The notes below the pieces were generated by a model. It was not told the DNA's origin. It saw only the letters and a list, made by a program, of their open reading frames with translations, and ran no database searches. From contig JAJGBQ010000001.1 in assembly GCA_022457065.1 (NCBI GenBank), forward strand, positions 2,790,001-2,854,000: a DNA stretch of 64,000 nt, read 5' to 3'. The translations under genes were made by a program, and so were the position numbers. This stretch comes from Curvularia sp. ZM96 (Eukaryota > Ascomycota > Dothideomycetes > Pleosporales > Pleosporaceae). Of this stretch, positions 46,842 to 57,235 are shown one piece after another; position 1 is the first letter of the stretch, and every line of letters starts with the position of its first letter.

Positions 46842-48087
46842 TCATTGCGCGTGGAACCTAAACTCTCGATGCGGTGTTTGGTAGGTAGTGTTCATGTAGA
46901 CTGGCATTAACGATATCTCACTTGAAGTAGAGATGTTCCTTCGCTCCGAACTAGCATTACCCTTCATCGCTATCATCTCTTCCTGATGCATCCACTCCTC
47001 CCAATCGATCTCTCCTTGGAATGTTTTGCGTTGGCGACTACAGCAGCAGGTAATATTTTTAAAGTACATGCCAGCTACGGGCAACTGAAGCCCACCAGCC
47101 AGCAGTGCAGCCATGGCAATGCCAGTCCATACCATTCCGAAATAAGAAGATGGATCTTGTGACCTCAGAAGCAGAACTACGATCACAGTGTTTGGCAAAG
47201 CCGAGAGACCTGTGAGAAGCATGTCAGTTGAGGACAGTATGATTATCAATCGCAGAAGTTACCGTGGATAAAATAACCAAGGCCAGATATGGCCTCCATA
47301 GTCAGCTTGTGACTGGTAAGCCGACTTGCGTGTCCTTGCTTTAGTTTCCTCACCATTAACACCAGCCCAGTAACGGATATCAAGATATCAGATAGGCTCG
47401 CCATTGCAATGGCAAAGTAGACGGCATGGTTGCTAACGATCACACAAGTAGATCCCACCACCACAAGCCAAACCAGGAAAAAGATTTGACCAGTCCACTG
47501 TCGAATGATGCAGGGCGGCAATAGTACTCGAATGATGATAAGGAACTCGATTCCCACATGTTGCGAAAAGAATATTAACTTGCTAGAATTGAGCTCCAGG
47601 TCGGATAGGAAGTGGATGGTGAGCAGTAAGAAGGTTGCTGCGAACGTTATGGACAAGTAGTGGAGGTCCATCATGCGCTTCATTGAAAATCCAACAAGGC
47701 CAGAATAGATGCCCCAAAAGAGCAACTGGAGGAAAAGTCCTTCAAAAGATATGATGAATGCAGGTTCATAAAGTGCGAGTGGGCCTCCTTTGAGAAGGTG
47801 TTTGTTCTGTGTCTGCAATATTGGCGGAAAGAGTCGTTGGTATTCTGGTCCATTCCTGTCGAGATCTGTGCAATGACGCGCATTAATCCTCTATAGCATT
47901 CGAAGATTACATGTTGTATTTGCTTACGATTGAAAGTCGAAATTGCATTCCCCATCTTGCACCTAGCAGTAAATTGATCGAAAAGAAATATCAAGTGGTA
48001 TAGAGTAATGAGAAAATTGAGATGAAAGAGCAGGAACACTGTCTTGCGTTTCATATAGCACGGGAAGACCAAACACCGTTGCGACAT
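46842..48087 (-). CDS. Unrecognised polytopic membrane protein (about 8 helices)
   Basis: Three exons (48087..47928, 47865..47263, 47209..46842) give 376 residues; all junctions are consensus and keep the frame. Hydrophobic segments: TVFLLFHLNFLITLYHLIFLF; a second around FEGLFLQLLFWGIYSGLV; YLSITFAATFLLLTIHFL; VGIEFLIIIRVLLPP; IFFLVWLVVVGSTCVIV; FAIAMASLSDILISVTGLVL; one around LPNTVIVVLLL; and GIAMAALLAGGLQLPVAGMYF. The C-terminal tail is cytosol-like and Ser-rich. I do not recognise the family. It could be a divergent receptor-like or small transport protein. It starts about 770 bp from the terpene synthase in divergent orientation and converges on the HET gene. Confidence 0.72.
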
Positions 48088-48854
48088 TCGTGGTTGGTAA
48101 GTCGCGGGTTTTGCTCAGGGGCAAGGCGCACTTGATTGAGGGGGCTCACGTCATCATCTTCTCCAAGTGAAGGTATGCTGTGACGTTGTCAGTAAGCGAG
48201 CACGGACAAGGTGTATCAGAGATAGTCAAGGAATTGATATCAGCCGTGGTACTTATCAGTCTAGGTAGTGTTGTCTCAGATTCAAATTGTTTGTTTTAAC
48301 GTCTGCAAGTACTCTAAACATTCATGTGAAGGAGTGTTTATGTGCGAAGATCAGGAGTCTATTCTTGGCTCGCTGCTTGGCTCGCTGCTTGGCTCGCTGC
48401 TTGCCGAAGGGATATACCTAGATGTTCAGTTAGAGAATGCGGTGGCTGTGGTAGCATTAGTCGATGGGAATAGCCGCATGGATCCGGTGGGTCCAGTTAC
48501 TGATCGACAAAGTTCGAGTTATAGTTTATTTTTGAGGCAGTATCGATGTCAAAAGGAGATCCTCCCTGGTATGGCCGCGGTTGCTCCGTCACTCTGTTAC
48601 CCTTTTCGCAAACCACGGTCTGTGTGATCTGACTAAGAAAACTCTAATCCCCCAACTACCGTAGTAGATAGTGAGATATTTGGAACTAGTACTTCTATTC
48701 AATCCTTTTTTCTTGCGACAGTTGGTGACGCAAGGAGATAACTTTGATGATAAACATGTATCGCGTTAGCCGGTGTAAGCTTACTATTCTAGTATATCTA
48801 GCAGCTGTCTACACAGATGCAAAATGATCTCCTTTCACCAGATGTCACAACATC
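48088..48854. promoter_or_regulatory. Divergent intergenic region upstream of the terpene synthase
   Basis: 767 bp between start codons of the orphan membrane protein (minus) and the terpene synthase (plus). Contains a 12-bp tandem repeat; no obvious TATA box for the synthase. Confidence 0.45.
48365..48403. repeat. 12-bp tandem repeat (TTGGCTCGCTGC)
   Basis: Just over three perfect units. It would encode repeated GSLL if translated on the plus strand, but the surrounding frame (from an ATG upstream) has no recognisable protein. Confidence 0.9.
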
Positions 48855-50423
48855 ATGCCATTCATCAGCTCAAGGCCAACATCAAAACGCCGTGGAACCA
48901 AGGACGATACAAGGCCTGCAGAGTGCTTTAAGTCTCTTCCATATGACAACACATACGATCAATCGACACACAACGCTGCAAGTACACCCACTCTGGACTC
49001 GACAGATGATACCTCCCCTGAAAACTTCCTAGTTGAGGTAGAACATGGCCTGATCATTCCTTCTCAGCTACCAACGTTTGACGCTACTGGGCTTGTATTG
49101 GATACAGAGAAGACAGATCTTGCTGTACTGATACATCGCCATTATCGTGCATTCCAATCTCCAACGTCCCTACCAAATCCTGAATGGACATGGAAGAAGG
49201 CCACAATCGAAGTTGTTGCATTGAGAAAAGCATTCCCTGCAATCAAGGAAGCTGAAGACACTCTGTTAGCCATGACTGCTTGGTTTCACTTCCTTTGCAA
49301 CATCGATGACGAGATCGAACGAATGAACAGCCTAGGAAGAGTTTTTATACTCGAACAAATCATTGGAGCGTTGAAGGCTACAAGCCCCGACCGACTCCAT
49401 CCAACGAAACATATCACGCCGGTGCAGGGTATCACGGATAATCCTATCTTCAAGAGGTTGAACATAAGTCTTCATCGCAAAGTCCCGCTGATAACGCACA
49501 AAAAGATAGCTATCAGCAATCATCCAGCAGCAATTCCTAATACTGCCGGTCAAGAAGAACTGGCCGTTAATAGCCTTACGGAAAGCGACTATGCAAACGT
49601 ACTCGCACTCGCAAGTAACTTCATTCGACAATCTCAAGTGGTCTTATCCCCTCAGACTCTTCCAAAGGTTTTTGCTGAGGTTATCGACTACCTAGAAGCC
49701 CTGAAAGAGGAGTCTACTTTTCGAGAGAACACGGCCATGTCAAGTACCGAAGATTATCTGCGGTTACGGTTGGGAACAATAGGTTTATCACCTTTCTTTG
49801 CCATCTTAGCAAACACACTAGTTGGTACCGAATCTCAACAGGCCAAGGAGTTCAAGGCTGGCAACAACAACGAGACAAAAGATCTACGCGACGACGGCAG
49901 CACCGCTAGTGACGGCAGTGACAACAGTGACACCTCAGGGTTCTGGACCTCGCCTCTGCACAAGAGTTTGTGTGATAGCATAAAATGTATCGTCGGGCTG
50001 CAGAATGACGTTGTGGGTCTCAACAGGGATATCGAAAATGGTGATCGCCTGAATCTAGCAGTACTACTGCTCGAACAGCGAAATGAGACTACCGAAAACC
50101 TCCAGGCCATTCGTGAGGCACGAGCAACAGCCGTCTCGATGCACAACACAGAGATGCAACACGTGATGAGAACTTGGGCAGACATCGAGGCTGCGAATCA
50201 CTCGCCTGCAGTGCAGGTATACGCCCAATCGCTTGTAGCGCTTACCCGAACATTTTACACCTGGGCCACGCATACGGATCGATATCAATCGAAGCATACA
50301 ACCATTTCCGAAATTGTCTCAAGTGTGGCTCAAGATGCCGCTGTGGAGGGGCTGAGGTTCAAGGCAAGGGTGATACGGACGCGACGTTCACTGCAGAAAC
50401 TTGTAACCAGTCACACTAAGTAA
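48855..50423 (+). CDS. Class I terpene synthase with two insertions
   Basis: Single exon, 522 residues, longer than the usual 330-420. After an 85-residue extension the alpha-helical fold starts with LAVLIHRHYRAF and EWTWKKATIEVVALRKAFP. The Asp-rich metal motif is D151-D-E-I-E155 (CNIDDEIERM). The pyrophosphate-sensing segment is YLRLRLGTIGLSPFF (301-315), the second metal motif N394-D-V-V-G-L-N-R-D402, and the C-terminal pair R476-Y477 in YTWATHTDRY. The order is that of Terpene_syn_C_2 enzymes, which cyclise farnesyl or geranylgeranyl diphosphate. The usual N-S-E triad is N-G-D. The Asp-rich motif and sensor Arg are about 150 residues apart, near twice the usual distance, and residues 334-362 form an Asp/Ser/Asn-rich linker. 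Unspliced introns are an alternative explanation for part of this, but no in-frame stops occur. Confidence 0.83.
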   Translation: MPFISSRPTSKRRGTKDDTRPAECFKSLPYDNTYDQSTHNAASTPTLDSTDDTSPENFLVEVEHGLIIPSQLPTFDATGLVLDTEKTDLAVLIHRHYRAFQSPTSLPNPEWTWKKATIEVVALRKAFPAIKEAEDTLLAMTAWFHFLCNIDDEIERMNSLGRVFILEQIIGALKATSPDRLHPTKHITPVQGITDNPIFKRLNISLHRKVPLITHKKIAISNHPAAIPNTAGQEELAVNSLTESDYANVLALASNFIRQSQVVLSPQTLPKVFAEVIDYLEALKEESTFRENTAMSSTEDYLRLRLGTIGLSPFFAILANTLVGTESQQAKEFKAGNNNETKDLRDDGSTASDGSDNSDTSGFWTSPLHKSLCDSIKCIVGLQNDVVGLNRDIENGDRLNLAVLLLEQRNETTENLQAIREARATAVSMHNTEMQHVMRTWADIEAANHSPAVQVYAQSLVALTRTFYTWATHTDRYQSKHTTISEIVSSVAQDAAVEGLRFKARVIRTRRSLQKLVTSHTK

Positions 50424-50584
50424 TTGTATCTGTACTTTAGTCTATAGATGTTGCACTGACGAGATATGGATATGTTCTTCATTGGAAATGTCATTCATTA
50501 TATTTGAAAATCAGCCCAAATATCAATACCAAAATGTTTTCTTACTTATTCCTTCCATATATTTAATCATTCCCCAACTTCTCT

Positions 50585-52087
50585 TTACAGTTCCTCCTTG
50601 TCCTCGTCGTCGTCAATGTCCACATCCTTGATAGGATCCCTCTCGGCATCACGAATGGCCTTTTCAAACTCCGCTGCCTCCTTGGGACTACTCTCAAACA
50701 GATGCTCCTTGACCAATCTGCGCGGTGTCTCGCCCAGCCACTGGAACAAGCTGAAATCCTGGAACTTGTCTGCGCGGAAGATTTCGAGCACTTCAACATC
50801 CTCGTCGTCGGAAAGGTTCTCAATGAAGTGGCCCATGTTGCGGGGAATGACGCCGACATCTCCGGCCTGGAAGTCGAAGGTGCGGGCCGTGCCTTTGGCG
50901 GCGAAAATGGTGACGCGAGCACGGCCGGCAATGAAGAAAGACCATTCGTCTGCGTTAGCTGATGAGAGCGTTAGTATGGTAAATTTGCAGCAAGTATGAT
51001 GGTGATGACTTACGATGCCAATGCATTTCGCGAATCGCGCCGGGCTGGATTCTCAAGTGGGCTGCAGCCACGGTCTTGGAAATGGGAAAGTTTGTGGAAT
51101 CTGTAATGCGGACCTGGCCACCGGTGGTGTTGAGAGGCTCCTGAGCAAGCATCTTGTGGGTAAACTGCAGCTTGGACTTTTTGTAGCCCTTGCTATCACT
51201 CGGAACCTCCTTGTCGATGGAGTCTGGCTCTGAGCCCTTGAAAATGTACTTCTCCTTGTCGGGAATAGCCTTGAAGACTTCGGGAGCCACGCGGAAGTTC
51301 TCGCCGAGGACGGACTTGGGCGTCAGCCTCATCCAGTCGGTGAGCAAAAAGGTCGAATCTTCGGAGAAGTTGCCGTCGTCAAAGACGAGCAGGAATTCAG
51401 TACCATTGGGGCTCAGGCCTTGGAGGGAGTGAGGATGGCCAGAGGGGAAGTACCATAGATCGCCTTTTTCGAGATCATCGACGAAGCTGCCACCCTCAGT
51501 GTCGAGAGCAGTGATGCGGACTTTTCCTTCAAGCACATAGGCCCATTCGGCTTCCTTGTGCCAGTGGAGCTCGCGGATGACGCCCTCCTCGAGACGCATG
51601 TTAACTCCAGCGAGCTCCTTGCTGGTGCCCAGCTCGCGGACAGTGGTCTCACGCGTCCAACCACCCTCCTCGATGCGGATATGCGAGTCGGCAAAGGACC
51701 AGCGCATATTGGGGATTGCACCATGATCAGTGCTAGGTGGGCGGACGAGATCTGGGTTTTGGCGTTCACGACCACGGTTTCGAGGTCCCATGACGCTTGC
51801 TCCGTCACCATTTCGCTGCCTTTGGTGTTAGTGGGTTTGTAGAGCTATGGTAGATGGGTCACGGGGTATGAATGTATACTCACGTATGGCAGCGGCTGGA
51901 GCTTATCGCCCTGGGAATCGATTTTCCGGTCGTAGGGATCCTTCACATCCGGCCTGTAGGGGTCGGATATCTTGTGCGGCCCAGCGTGGTGTCGTGCACT
52001 GCCGACCAGCGGTGCTTGTTGCTCAAATGGCGCTGCAATGGCACTGCTACAGCAGCTCAGCACGACCAACAACGACGAGAGATGCAT
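50585..52087 (-). CDS. Secreted bicupin oxalate decarboxylase
   Basis: Three exons (52087..51884, 51815..51014, 50958..50585; introns 68 and 55 nt) give 459 residues. A signal peptide (MHLSSLLVVLSCCSSAIA) is followed by two cupin domains. Mn ligands in cupin 1 are H152, H154, E158 and H197; in cupin 2 H333, H335, E340 and H379. The spacings equal those of Bacillus OxdC (2, 4, 43 and 2, 5, 44). The active-site lid FSEDST matches the SENST-type lid that separates decarboxylases from oxalate oxidases. It converts oxalate to formate and CO2 outside the cell, relieving oxalate stress or changing pH. The C-terminus is acidic (DVDIDDDEDKEEL). It faces away from the DUF1275 gene across a 551-bp shared promoter. 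Confidence 0.94.
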
Positions 52088-52638
52088 GATGGCTTCGAGT
52101 GAATGGCGAGATGGCCAGAGCTGGAGAGTAGCACCCCATTGAAGCCGGCAATGGCGTCCTTTTGATGGCGGCTTGTCTTGCGCGTCGCGCAGTGCCGTGT
52201 TTCCGATGACGCCATGAATACAAGGCTCTAACCATCACTCATCACCATGCAGCCGCCAATCCTCGATTTTTCCACGGATCCAGGCCCACAACTTTAAGCT
52301 TTCCCCGCACTCGAGTAGCATTGCTTGTCCATCCAAAACACGCCCTAATACCGCCATCAATCCCAAAAGGAAGGTCTCCATTTTCAGCCACACCCTCTTC
52401 CTGTGCTATCCTGCAATTGCCGTCTCCTCCGCGCGCGAAGCTGGACAGCCTGGACAGCCTGGACCGAAGCTTGAGTTGACGTGCCTGACGTCCTGCAGCA
52501 CTGCCAGTAGCCGCATCGTCCCGGTTACACCGACGGCTCCAGCCTGCGATCCGCTCCAATCGAACATAAAGCATCTCCGGCCCTTCCGTGGCCGCCCAAG
52601 GATCCGATTCCCTTCCCCTCTCTCCACGCGCGCAAACC
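52088..52638. promoter_or_regulatory. Bidirectional promoter of the oxalate decarboxylase and DUF1275 genes
   Basis: 551 bp between two outward-facing start codons. The sequence has a C-rich part on the plus strand before the DUF1275 start and the repeat GGACAGCCTGGACAGCCTGGACC at about 52441-52463, written here as two CTGGACAGC units plus CTGGACC. No clear TATA box. Confidence 0.45.
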
Positions 52639-53503
52639 ATGAGCACTGCATTACCCGGAAACGCCACAGACGAGGAAACGCCACTTCTCGGCCGAAATGG
52701 GGCCGTCGGCGGAAAGTCGGGCGCGCCCGCCTTGCAGCGAATGAGGCGCCACATGCAGTCCAATGTTAGCAGGAACTGGGCTGATGTCGTCTTGATCCTG
52801 TGTTATACCATCACGGGCTTGCTCGACAGCTCTGCCGTTTTCATATGGGGCTCCTTTGTGAGCATGCAGACGGGTAAGCACCTGGACATGCCCGTCTTGA
52901 CCTCGACCCAGCCAGCTCACCTATACAACAGGAAACACCGTCTACTTTGGTTTAGGCATTATCGCGCCCTCTGAAGGCGTTCGTTGGATCAAGGCAGGCG
53001 TGTCGATTGCTGCTTTCTGCACTGGCTCCTTTTGCTTTGCCCGTTTCCATCGGTACTTCTCTCCCGCCAAGCGATGGGTCCTGATTGCATCCTACTCATT
53101 CCAAATGCTGCTCATCATTCTTGCAGCTACCGTTGCGACGTTCGGTAAAAACACAAAAGAAGGTCTGCATTGGCAAGTGCTTCTTCCGCTTGCTGCTGTT
53201 GCCTTTCAGTCTAGTGGACAGGCTGTCACGTCTCGCGCTTTGAAGTATAACGGCCTGACTAGTGTTGTGCTTACAAGCAACTATTGCGACTTGTTTTCTG
53301 ACCCAGAACTCTTCAAGATGTCCAATGTCGAGCGCAACAGGAGAATTGGTGCGCCTCTCGCTCTGCTTGTCGGAGCATGCATGGGCGGATTGTTTGCGCA
53401 TAGCGATGTAGGCCTCGCAGGCTCTTTATGGACTGCGGCAGCACTGAAGCTGATGGCTGTCTTTGCCTGGGTACTCTGGAAGTCGGAGAAGATCGAAGAG
53501 TAG
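52639..53503 (+). CDS. DUF1275 (YoaK-type) membrane protein
   Basis: Two exons (52639..52873, 52932..53503; 58-nt intron) give 268 residues. After a short hydrophilic N-terminus (DEETPLLGR, a dileucine-like ETPLL signal), the domain shows the family features: the first helix with ITGLLDSSAVFIWGSFVSMQTGNTVYFGLG (split), then helices around IKAGVSIAAFCTGSFCF, RWVLIASYSFQMLLIILAATVA, HWQVLLPLAAVAFQSSGQAV, SRALKYNGLTSVVLTSNYCDL and a final GSLWTAAALKLMAVFAWVLW. Members have about six helices; their transport function is not established. The dileucine-type motif hints at vacuolar sorting. Confidence 0.88.
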
Positions 53504-55028
53504 ACAGTGGAGAGCATGTACAAGCGTTTGATTGTCAAAGATGTCTTGGAACATGGTATTCGTTTCTACCCGGCGGCCCGTGATAGAAGCTACAGCATTC
53601 TTAACTCGGTGCAACAGACCGGCGTTTGGTTGTTGGGAGGATGGGTTGCAATGCTAGCACACATCGTATATCGTATATCGAATATCGAGGGAAAGCTGTA
53701 CCAATAGTTTAGTGTCGACCTAGGAATGATTTCTTATTCACTCTGTCCTTTTTGAGACATTGACTTAGATAATAAACGTTGAGTCGATTGCTCGCGCATC
53801 ACCTTTGAAAAGAATGGGCGTAGTGAACCCTTGAAAGCAAACAGCTCCACTACCACAGCAACCAATGATATACGCGCATTGCAAATGTCTCTAGTTTAAG
53901 CAGTCGTACCCTGATGAACCTTGCTAGCTGCGAACATGTCCGGGATCATGGATCAACTTGCATTAGTGAGGCTGGGGAATTTTATATCGTGAGCTAATCA
54001 GATTTTCGGAGGATTAGCACTCAGACCCACCAATGTTGAACTGATACTTTGAATATCATATACGTACCTGGTTCCTTTTTATGAACTAACAATGTGTCGA
54101 GGGATTAACTTTGAAAAATCGTAAGAAGTTTGACCACAGTTCAACTCTAGTTATTGGAAGGGTTTATCACTCTATCTGACGGGTCGCATGGATGGTGACG
54201 TTACAACACTTCAAAAACATCCGTACAGGGCATCTCCAAGAACTAAGGGTTTAATGTGACTAGTACGCCCAACCTTTTGGAGAAACTAGAAACTCTTGAG
54301 AATTGGAATAGAACAAAGTTTCGGCCATGATTGAGAGCAGAAAAATTCCCCTGCTGCCAATCCCGGCACTGGATCACGCGAGCCGATTCTGGAAAACTGC
54401 TGATTTGGTCAAAATCCAGGCACATTGATAGCCTGTTGATGGTACCTGCGCTAGCTTTGGCGTCCTACTCAGTTCCCTAAGCTTGTAGTCTTCCTCATGT
54501 CCGACTTGTAGTCGACAACATAGCAGCATACTTCGATGGCCCAACGGCACTGATTTGTAGTACAGACTCGGAACAAGCTGGCTTTCTCAGAAGTATCCAA
54601 TGTTTCTCGACTTTCTTCGGCGCACGCCGATTGAGCTTTTGCCTTCCGTTGAGACTACCTCCACTATTCCACCGCCCCATCCCACGTGCCAAGCGTCGAA
54701 GTGTGCCCCAACACGCTCCGCCATGATACTACAACGTCACATTCGGCACCTGAGCCTTTTTAGAGCACTTTTCCGCCAGTCATTAACGCCATGGAGTGAC
54801 CTGTCTAGCGATTTTACGGGACTTGAGTACCTCGATGTCCTCCGCCAAGGTCTTGGCCATCCGCCCAGGCATGCGTGTATGCCACCGGAGAGAGATAATA
54901 GAAAAGTTTTAATATATAGGTGTTTGGTAGTTTCCTCGCATACCCTTGTATAAAAGATGACCTGGTTCGGGTTCTTATACATCACTCGTTAACGAAACCT
55001 CACTCACGGTCCTTGGTATCAAGTCAAC
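53504..55028. other. Intergenic region
   Basis: 1.5 kb without a recognisable gene, moderately AT-rich from 53700 to 54480. The last 150 bp are the promoter of the next gene. Confidence 0.5.
54949..54955 (+). promoter_or_regulatory. TATA box of the His/Cys-motif secreted protein gene
   Basis: TATAAAA lies 74 bp before the ATG at 55029. Together with the short leader this is a textbook inducible-type fungal promoter layout. Confidence 0.6.
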
Positions 55029-55621
55029 ATGAAGCTCTCAATCACCCTTCTCCTCGCCGCGGCTGCGACTATCGTCGCTCAAGACACCGTCTCCGTCACT
55101 GAAAGCGGCTCATGCGAGCCCCATGGCGACCACTGGTAAGCATCTTGGCGCCTACCAATGTCCCGCGACCAGAAACCCTAACTTCACCCAGGCACTGTGC
55201 CGACGGCGTCCCAGAACCCACTACTCCTCCTACTCCCGAGCAGCTCGCCAGCCACTCCGCTGAGGAAGCTGCCGAAAAGTCTACACCCGCTTCCAACTCT
55301 GTCTCTACTACCCTCAACGTCATTACTTCCGGAACCGCCCTTATCACTCCTTCTGCCTCGACGCACTCACACGACGATGATGACCACGATGACGGTCACG
55401 TAGCGACGGCAAGCACCTGTGAGCCTCACGGCGACCACTGGCACTGCCCGGCTGGTGTCGCGGAGCCTACGACGCCTCCTGCGGAGAGCGCCTCTCGTAG
55501 CACCTCTGCCGCTACTACCGCATCTGGCAGTCAGGCTCCTCAGCAGACTGCAAACGCTGCTGCTCAAGTGGGCGCTGGACAAGTCCTTGCTCTCATTGGA
55601 GCTGCTGCTTACTTCTTGTAA
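55029..55621 (+). CDS. Secreted, probably GPI-anchored protein with two CEPHGDHWHC metal-binding motifs
   Basis: Two exons (55029..55135, 55192..55621; 56-nt intron) give 178 residues. A signal peptide (MKLSITLLLAAAATIVAQ) precedes a motif CEPHGDHWHC (29-38) followed by GVPEPTTPP. A near-identical copy lies at 112-121 and is followed by GVAEPTTPP. Between them is a Ser/Thr/Ala-rich stretch and a His/Asp run (HSHDDDDHDDGH, 94-105). The C-terminus is a Ser/Thr-rich spacer ending in a hydrophobic GPI-addition tail (AGQVLALIGAAAYFL). The intron interrupts the first motif inside its Trp codon. Each motif offers two Cys and three His in ten residues, suggesting zinc or copper binding at the cell surface. 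Metal and role are inference; I do not recognise a named family. Confidence 0.8.
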
Positions 55622-56389
55622 GCGTGGGTTCGGTGTCGAATTCTTCTGCTGAGTTGCGAGGTTGCGCTCAAGGAATAGGTATTATATGTTTAATGTGGAA
55701 TGGTTTTTAGCTGGTGTTTACCAACAGTCTTGTACATAGATTATGGACACGTATATCATGAATATATCTTGATTCAGCCACAAGTCTGGTCTCAAGGCCG
55801 ACGGTGGCAAGCCTGTCATGTGGGCGCACTTGCGTGCTCTTGATTTTGTTGCGGATAAACTTTACAACTGGTCTTTCATGGATTTACCTGAAAAGCATTT
55901 TATACGTTTCTTGGCCGTGGAAACTCAAAATCCCATGTCATACTCACTTCAATATCTTCGCCTAACTTTTTGGAATGGCAGATACGCTGTAAGTCTGGCG
56001 TTTACGACCCCTTGTCTAGTCAGAGGCAAGGATTCCGGGGCCGAGATCAAGGATAGCTGCGAGGTGGACCATCAAAGCATAAGAAAGCTGGAAAATTAGA
56101 GCGTAAAGAGGAAAACCACGATTGCAAATACTCTTCACTCGTTACCAGCCCCCATCGTCAACCGCTGTCACCATTGCCGATAGCAGACGGAAAGCCCGAG
56201 ATGACGGCCCTGTGTAGACACCAAACTGGCGATTCCTGGAGACCAATGGGCCGAACATTTTGATATGCAAGAGTGAGGACGAGAACAGCTTGAGAGTCTT
56301 AGCTTAACTGAAATTTGTATTCTTTCGTTCTTTTGCAACTACACGTCAGCACCTTGGGCCTTGTAAGCCTCAAAGATAACCAGGGACGC
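55622..56389. other. Intergenic between convergent genes
   Basis: 768 bp without a recognisable gene; contains the 3' ends of both neighbours. Confidence 0.5.
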
Positions 56390-57235
56390 CTAAGCGGGGA
56401 TAGAATTCGCCACAGCCTTGATGCCCGCGTACCAAATATCACCCATGCGCGAGTATCCAGCAGCGTTGCTATTCAATCAGTCAGCTCAGCAAGTCCCTTT
56501 GTTATAACACTTTCGCAGAGGAAAACAGAATCACTACTTACGGGTGCAAGTCATCGCTCAACTCGTTCAAGCTAAGCACATTCATATCGACCAGAGAGAC
56601 CTTCGATCCCTTGTTCGCCCTCGCTGCAACAATCGCCGGCAGCGCATTGTTGAACGTCCTAATGTTAGCCGCCAGTCCTGACTTCTTCGACGGGATAATT
56701 TTGGCCACGATAACAACCGCGTTAGGAACAGCCTTGAGCACATCATCGATCAAGAGACCCAGACGGCGCGGCGCATCCGCATCTGGCTCTGACGCTGGAT
56801 TTCCCCTGTTCAAGTCGTTTGTACCGGCATGGATCAAAACGACATTGGGCTTAAAGGCTAGACCACCGCTGGCCACACCGCGAATCTGAGAAATCGTGTA
56901 GCCGGGGAAGCCCTGGTTGTCCTTGTCGGCCATGGTTCCTGACTTCTGCGTGCCGACGAAGTCGACGGTATATCCGCCGGATTTGAGGTCGGAAAGAAGT
57001 CGCTCGCGGTACCCGTTGGAGCCGCCACCGTTGATCCAGCCCCAGGTTATGGAGTCGCCGAGGGGCATGACGCGTAGGTTGGTTGCTTTGCGCGCAACGA
57101 GAGAGGCATCGTGGGGAAGACCGTGAACGAGGGAGAGGACTGGAACGTCTTAGTTGGGAATGTTCGGCTGATGGTGCATATGTGATTCTACGTACAGAAG
57201 GAAAGAATGGCGAGCGGTATCGCCCAGTGCTTCAT
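56390..57235 (-). CDS. Secreted SGNH hydrolase (GDSL/CE3 acetylesterase-like)
   Basis: Three exons (57235..57196, 57139..56542, 56468..56390; introns 56 and 73 nt) give 238 residues. Signal peptide MKHWAIPLAILSFFLSLVHG. The catalytic Ser is S43 in PLGDSITWG; the block-II Gly appears in the ISQIRGVASGG region; block III is AGTNDL; and the catalytic Asp-His pair is D209-x-x-H212 in DDLHPN, with the His just before the second intron. The arrangement and the small size match CE3-type and related rhamnogalacturonan or xylan acetylesterases. It should remove acetyl groups from a plant or fungal polysaccharide outside the cell; substrate not readable. Confidence 0.92.
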
